DNA of 64,000 nt from Cinclus cinclus. Taxonomy: Eukaryota > Chordata > Aves > Passeriformes > Cinclidae. The stretch lies in the NCBI RefSeq assembly GCF_963662255.1, contig NC_085051.1:51251101-51315100 (forward strand). The letters are read 5' to 3'. Within the stretch, counting starts at the first letter, position 1; every line of letters starts with the position of its first letter. This document shows, in pieces, positions 61,076 to 64,000 of the stretch. The translations under genes and the position numbers were made by a program. The notes below the pieces were generated by a model, which saw only the letters and a list, made by a program, of their open reading frames with translations, was not told the origin of the DNA and did not search any database.

Positions 61076-64000
61076 TTGTATGTATTTACATCTACTTATA
61101 TATACGTACATACATTTTGATTTGCAAAGTACTTAATGCTTTCATGGAAAACAGTCATGAACACATTAAAATGGAACAGCCACTTGTGTTTGAATATAGT
61201 TTTTCATTAAAGTGACCAACCATGACAACGAATTTAATATCTTTAATTGGTCTTGCTCCTCCTCCCTTCATGGAATGATGCAAGCAGGAAGTTTGGAGAA
61301 AGAATCTTACCCAGTCCTTTTGTACAGGGAGTATTTTCAAATGTTAAGACTCCAAATAACAGAAGGGGTTTGGGAATGGCTACAAAATCCTTCCCTGACA
61401 GTCCAATAGTTGTGCAAAATTTCACAGCCCTAGTCCTTAACAGAGAGACAGAGAGAGAGAAAGAGGTCATTGATATCCTTTTTCTAACTCAAAACCTACA
61501 GAGAAGTAATGTCAGGGTGCAGCCAGGACCAGGGGCTCCCAGAAGCACCTCTGAGTCCTTTCCTGCCAGAGCCTTGTGTTTGCCCTGTGCTGTCTGTCTG
61601 TGTCTCTTGACCTTGGGGAGCCTCATGTGTGGTTGGTGATGGGAGTGGATCACTGAAAACAGAATTCCCAGAAAGGATTGGTCCTATAAATGCTTTATGT
61701 TGGTGCAGCAGAACTTCTGGACAAATATAAAGTTATCCCTTAAAACTGACAATCTGGATATTTTCGGGGTTTGACCCCAGTCTACAAATAAGCTCAGCTG
61801 CTTTGAACCTCCATTTCTGAAGAAAAAATAAAAATGCCCAGCTTGTATCCTGGAGACCTAAGTCATTCCATGGCTGGGGGATTGTTCTGTCTTTCAGAGT
61901 CCTCTGGGATTGTTCAGCAAAACAAGTGTGTCTCCTTTGGCTGCAGCACTCATCACTGTCAAGTGTAATCGAATATGGGGAGAGGAGAGCGGAGATAACC
62001 TTGAAAGAAGGGGTGTGCTGCAAAGTCAAGCAATAAAAAGCAAGTTCCCTTTCACGTGTGCACTAATCTTCCCCCCCCCCCCCCCATGTTTATCATTCTC
62101 CACACATAGCCAGCTATCTACACATCAGTCACGCTCAACTCTCAGCAGCCTGGCTATTGCACACCTACGCACAGATTCCCAGTCTTCATTCATTTCAGAT
62201 TTGTGTCAGCATCTGAACACCTCTATGGAAACCATTGCATACACTGAAAACTAACGTTATTAATGGGAGCGCTGGTGAAGAGTCCACTCTTTTCCTGCAA
62301 GATGGTTATTCTGGACACTTGTAGGTTAGATTTTGTGTTCCAGTAAACCTTGTCCCTTTTATTATTACAAAATAAAAGGTTAAAAAAAGAGGCAATGCAA
62401 GTGTCATATATAATGAATTTAGAGAAATACAAAACAAAAGAAATATATAATAATTTGATGGTGTCAAGCTGAGAACATTATTAAAAGTAAGGAATATAAT
62501 ATTATCCTATTGAAGGTATTGACACCAATATATCTCGGAGCAACTTGGACTTCACCTTGGGTCAGCAATGTTGAGAACATGACCTATTACAATGTCTACC
62601 TTCAAATTTCAAGTGTATTTTATTCACTCTGCAGATAAAGCTACTAAACTAGAATGCTTTTGGATTTTATAGAGTATTTTTATAACTCATTCTTTTTGTC
62701 TGTTGCTCTGAGTCTTTAGAGATTTTCAACAGCATAGTATTCTTTTTACCATCTGTAACCATAATTTTTCCAATATGTTGCCAATGTTGCTTTTCTAGTT
62801 ATTTCTCCTACAGTTGCTTCAAGAAGATGTAGGGAGGGTGAAATAGAAAAATCAGATCCCAGAAGCCAAAACGTGAAAATGCATATGTCTGCTAATCTCT
62901 GTTTAGACAGCTTTTTGCTAAGTATATTTGCTGTACATTGTTAAATTTGACTCACTTGAACATTTTCAGGCCCTTCAAGGTAAAAAAGGGACAATATCAT
63001 GCTAGCTAATTTTAGGAAACGGGTCCTTCAAACCATAAACATATCTGGTTTCTAAATACAGTTGCTTCTTAGAACTGCCATAGTACAGTTTTTCTAATTG
63101 GTCATTCTTAACCTCTAGCAAAAATAAATGGAAATGAAATAGTATGTAGTACTATAAGGCATTAAAGGCAGGAAAGATTACTTGTGATTTAGACATAATG
63201 TCACTTCTTGGTATGAAGAAGTTGATTGACTACTTCCAAAATAAGTTTTCATTCTTGAATGCCTGAGGAAATATTGATTGCTTTAGAGTTATGTTTCATC
63301 CCACAACTTAGTACGGCTGTTGTTTTAGAGCCTTGCTTTGAACAACCTGCTTTGTTTGGGAATATGAAGAATAAACAGAACTTTCTAACTCACTGGATCC
63401 CCCTGTAACCCTCACCTCAACCATAATCCAATACTCATCAGCTCTGGGAAATGAAAATTATGTTTCAAGGTAGGTGTCATTAACATACTGCTAATGGTAC
63501 GCGACATCCATTCTACCATGGAGCATGGCAGTTGCAGGGTGGTAATAGTGTGGGCTCTTTTCTTTGCTGAGATGTAGTGTCTCTCTTCCAGGGACTGATG
63601 GGTTGTTCCTGCCAACAAAGAACACTGTAATTCCTCGCTGGCTAAATGCCAACAGCACATGATCAGAAATCTTGTGGTAATTCTTAGAGGGGAAAATAAA
63701 TTTTCAACTGGTTACACTACTTATCATATTAACTAGCCCATTTTTAAAATTTATAAATTTCTCACTCCTATAAAATGTATTCTCATTTAAATATCTAACC
63801 ATTTATTTAGATTTCAAATCATGCAGTCATGTGATTCCTGGATTTAATTTAAAGCTGTGCTTTAGCGAAAAAAAACCTGCTAACATTGAAACTGCAAAGA
63901 AAATGAAGTAGGAAACCCCAAAATAAAGACCTAACATTTGTTTTAAACTAATTAATTGATTAATTTGTATCATGCCTGACTCATAAAACAAGTTTTCATT
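61076..64000. other. Non-coding, nothing further recognised
   Basis: Contains the poly(C) run and a short GA-rich stretch near 61441-61465. Open frames at 61247-61639 and 61910-62254 on the plus strand show no domain or splice support. Confidence 0.5.
62071..62085 (+). repeat. Poly(C) run, 15 nt
   Basis: Fifteen consecutive C residues; the minus strand could form a G-quadruplex. Sequence accuracy in such a run is also uncertain. Confidence 0.9.

Noticed and set aside
1..64000. CRISPR arrays, operons, phage or plasmid modules
   Set aside because: No regularly spaced repeats and no compact gene arrangement; the window is vertebrate nuclear DNA.

Overview
This window looks like nuclear DNA of a bird, possibly a songbird. 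It is AT-rich and CpG-poor, with no compact gene arrangement and no bacterial-type operons. It carries truncated CR1 retrotransposon copies of avian type (3' ends near 33.95, 34.94, 42.47 and 60.89 kb, a reverse-transcriptase C-terminal piece at 43.3 kb), older LINE relics, and only short microsatellites. The species cannot be fixed from the sequence alone.

Coding content is sparse. The one convincing coding segment is on the minus strand at 46808-47734. It is a 309-codon open exon starting at an ATG directly preceded by an in-frame stop and ending at a strong splice donor. It encodes a Ser/Lys-rich, mostly disordered protein with one helical block (about residues 164-200). I do not recognise the family. 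A second, weaker minus-strand exon candidate lies upstream at 54098-54337, with a good acceptor and donor but two competing reading frames. Nearly all other open frames are chance.

Region by region: 1-13.1 kb is non-coding, with a hairpin (1.9 kb), a G-quadruplex motif (3.3 kb), a CCT microsatellite and a 22-bp perfect palindrome (8.9 kb). At 13.09-13.93 kb is the only clear CpG island, with a 61-nt homopurine run; an AT-rich, homeodomain-motif-rich block follows to 14.35 kb. From 14.35 to 37.1 kb there is ordinary non-coding DNA with eroded LINE pieces (18.9-20.1, 30.66-31.13, 31.54-31.63 kb) and CR1 tails. At 37.2-37.8 kb is a GC-rich patch followed by a 14-bp inverted repeat. From 42.5 to 43.5 kb are two CR1 pieces in opposite orientation. 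The coding exon is at 46.8-47.7 kb, followed by octamer-like motifs. At 51.44-51.54 kb is a MITE-like hairpin. The second exon candidate is at 54.1-54.3 kb with a TAA microsatellite beside it. A diverged 108-bp tandem duplication lies at 57.94-58.16 kb, an A-rich low-complexity tract at 58.8 kb, and a CR1 tail at 60.9 kb.

The simplest reading is that 46-54 kb is part of a long minus-strand gene with large introns, and the rest is intron or gene desert with possible regulatory elements. I found no gene cluster or new multi-gene system. The most unusual items are the unrecognised exon, the MITE-like hairpin, the isolated CpG island and the perfect palindrome.
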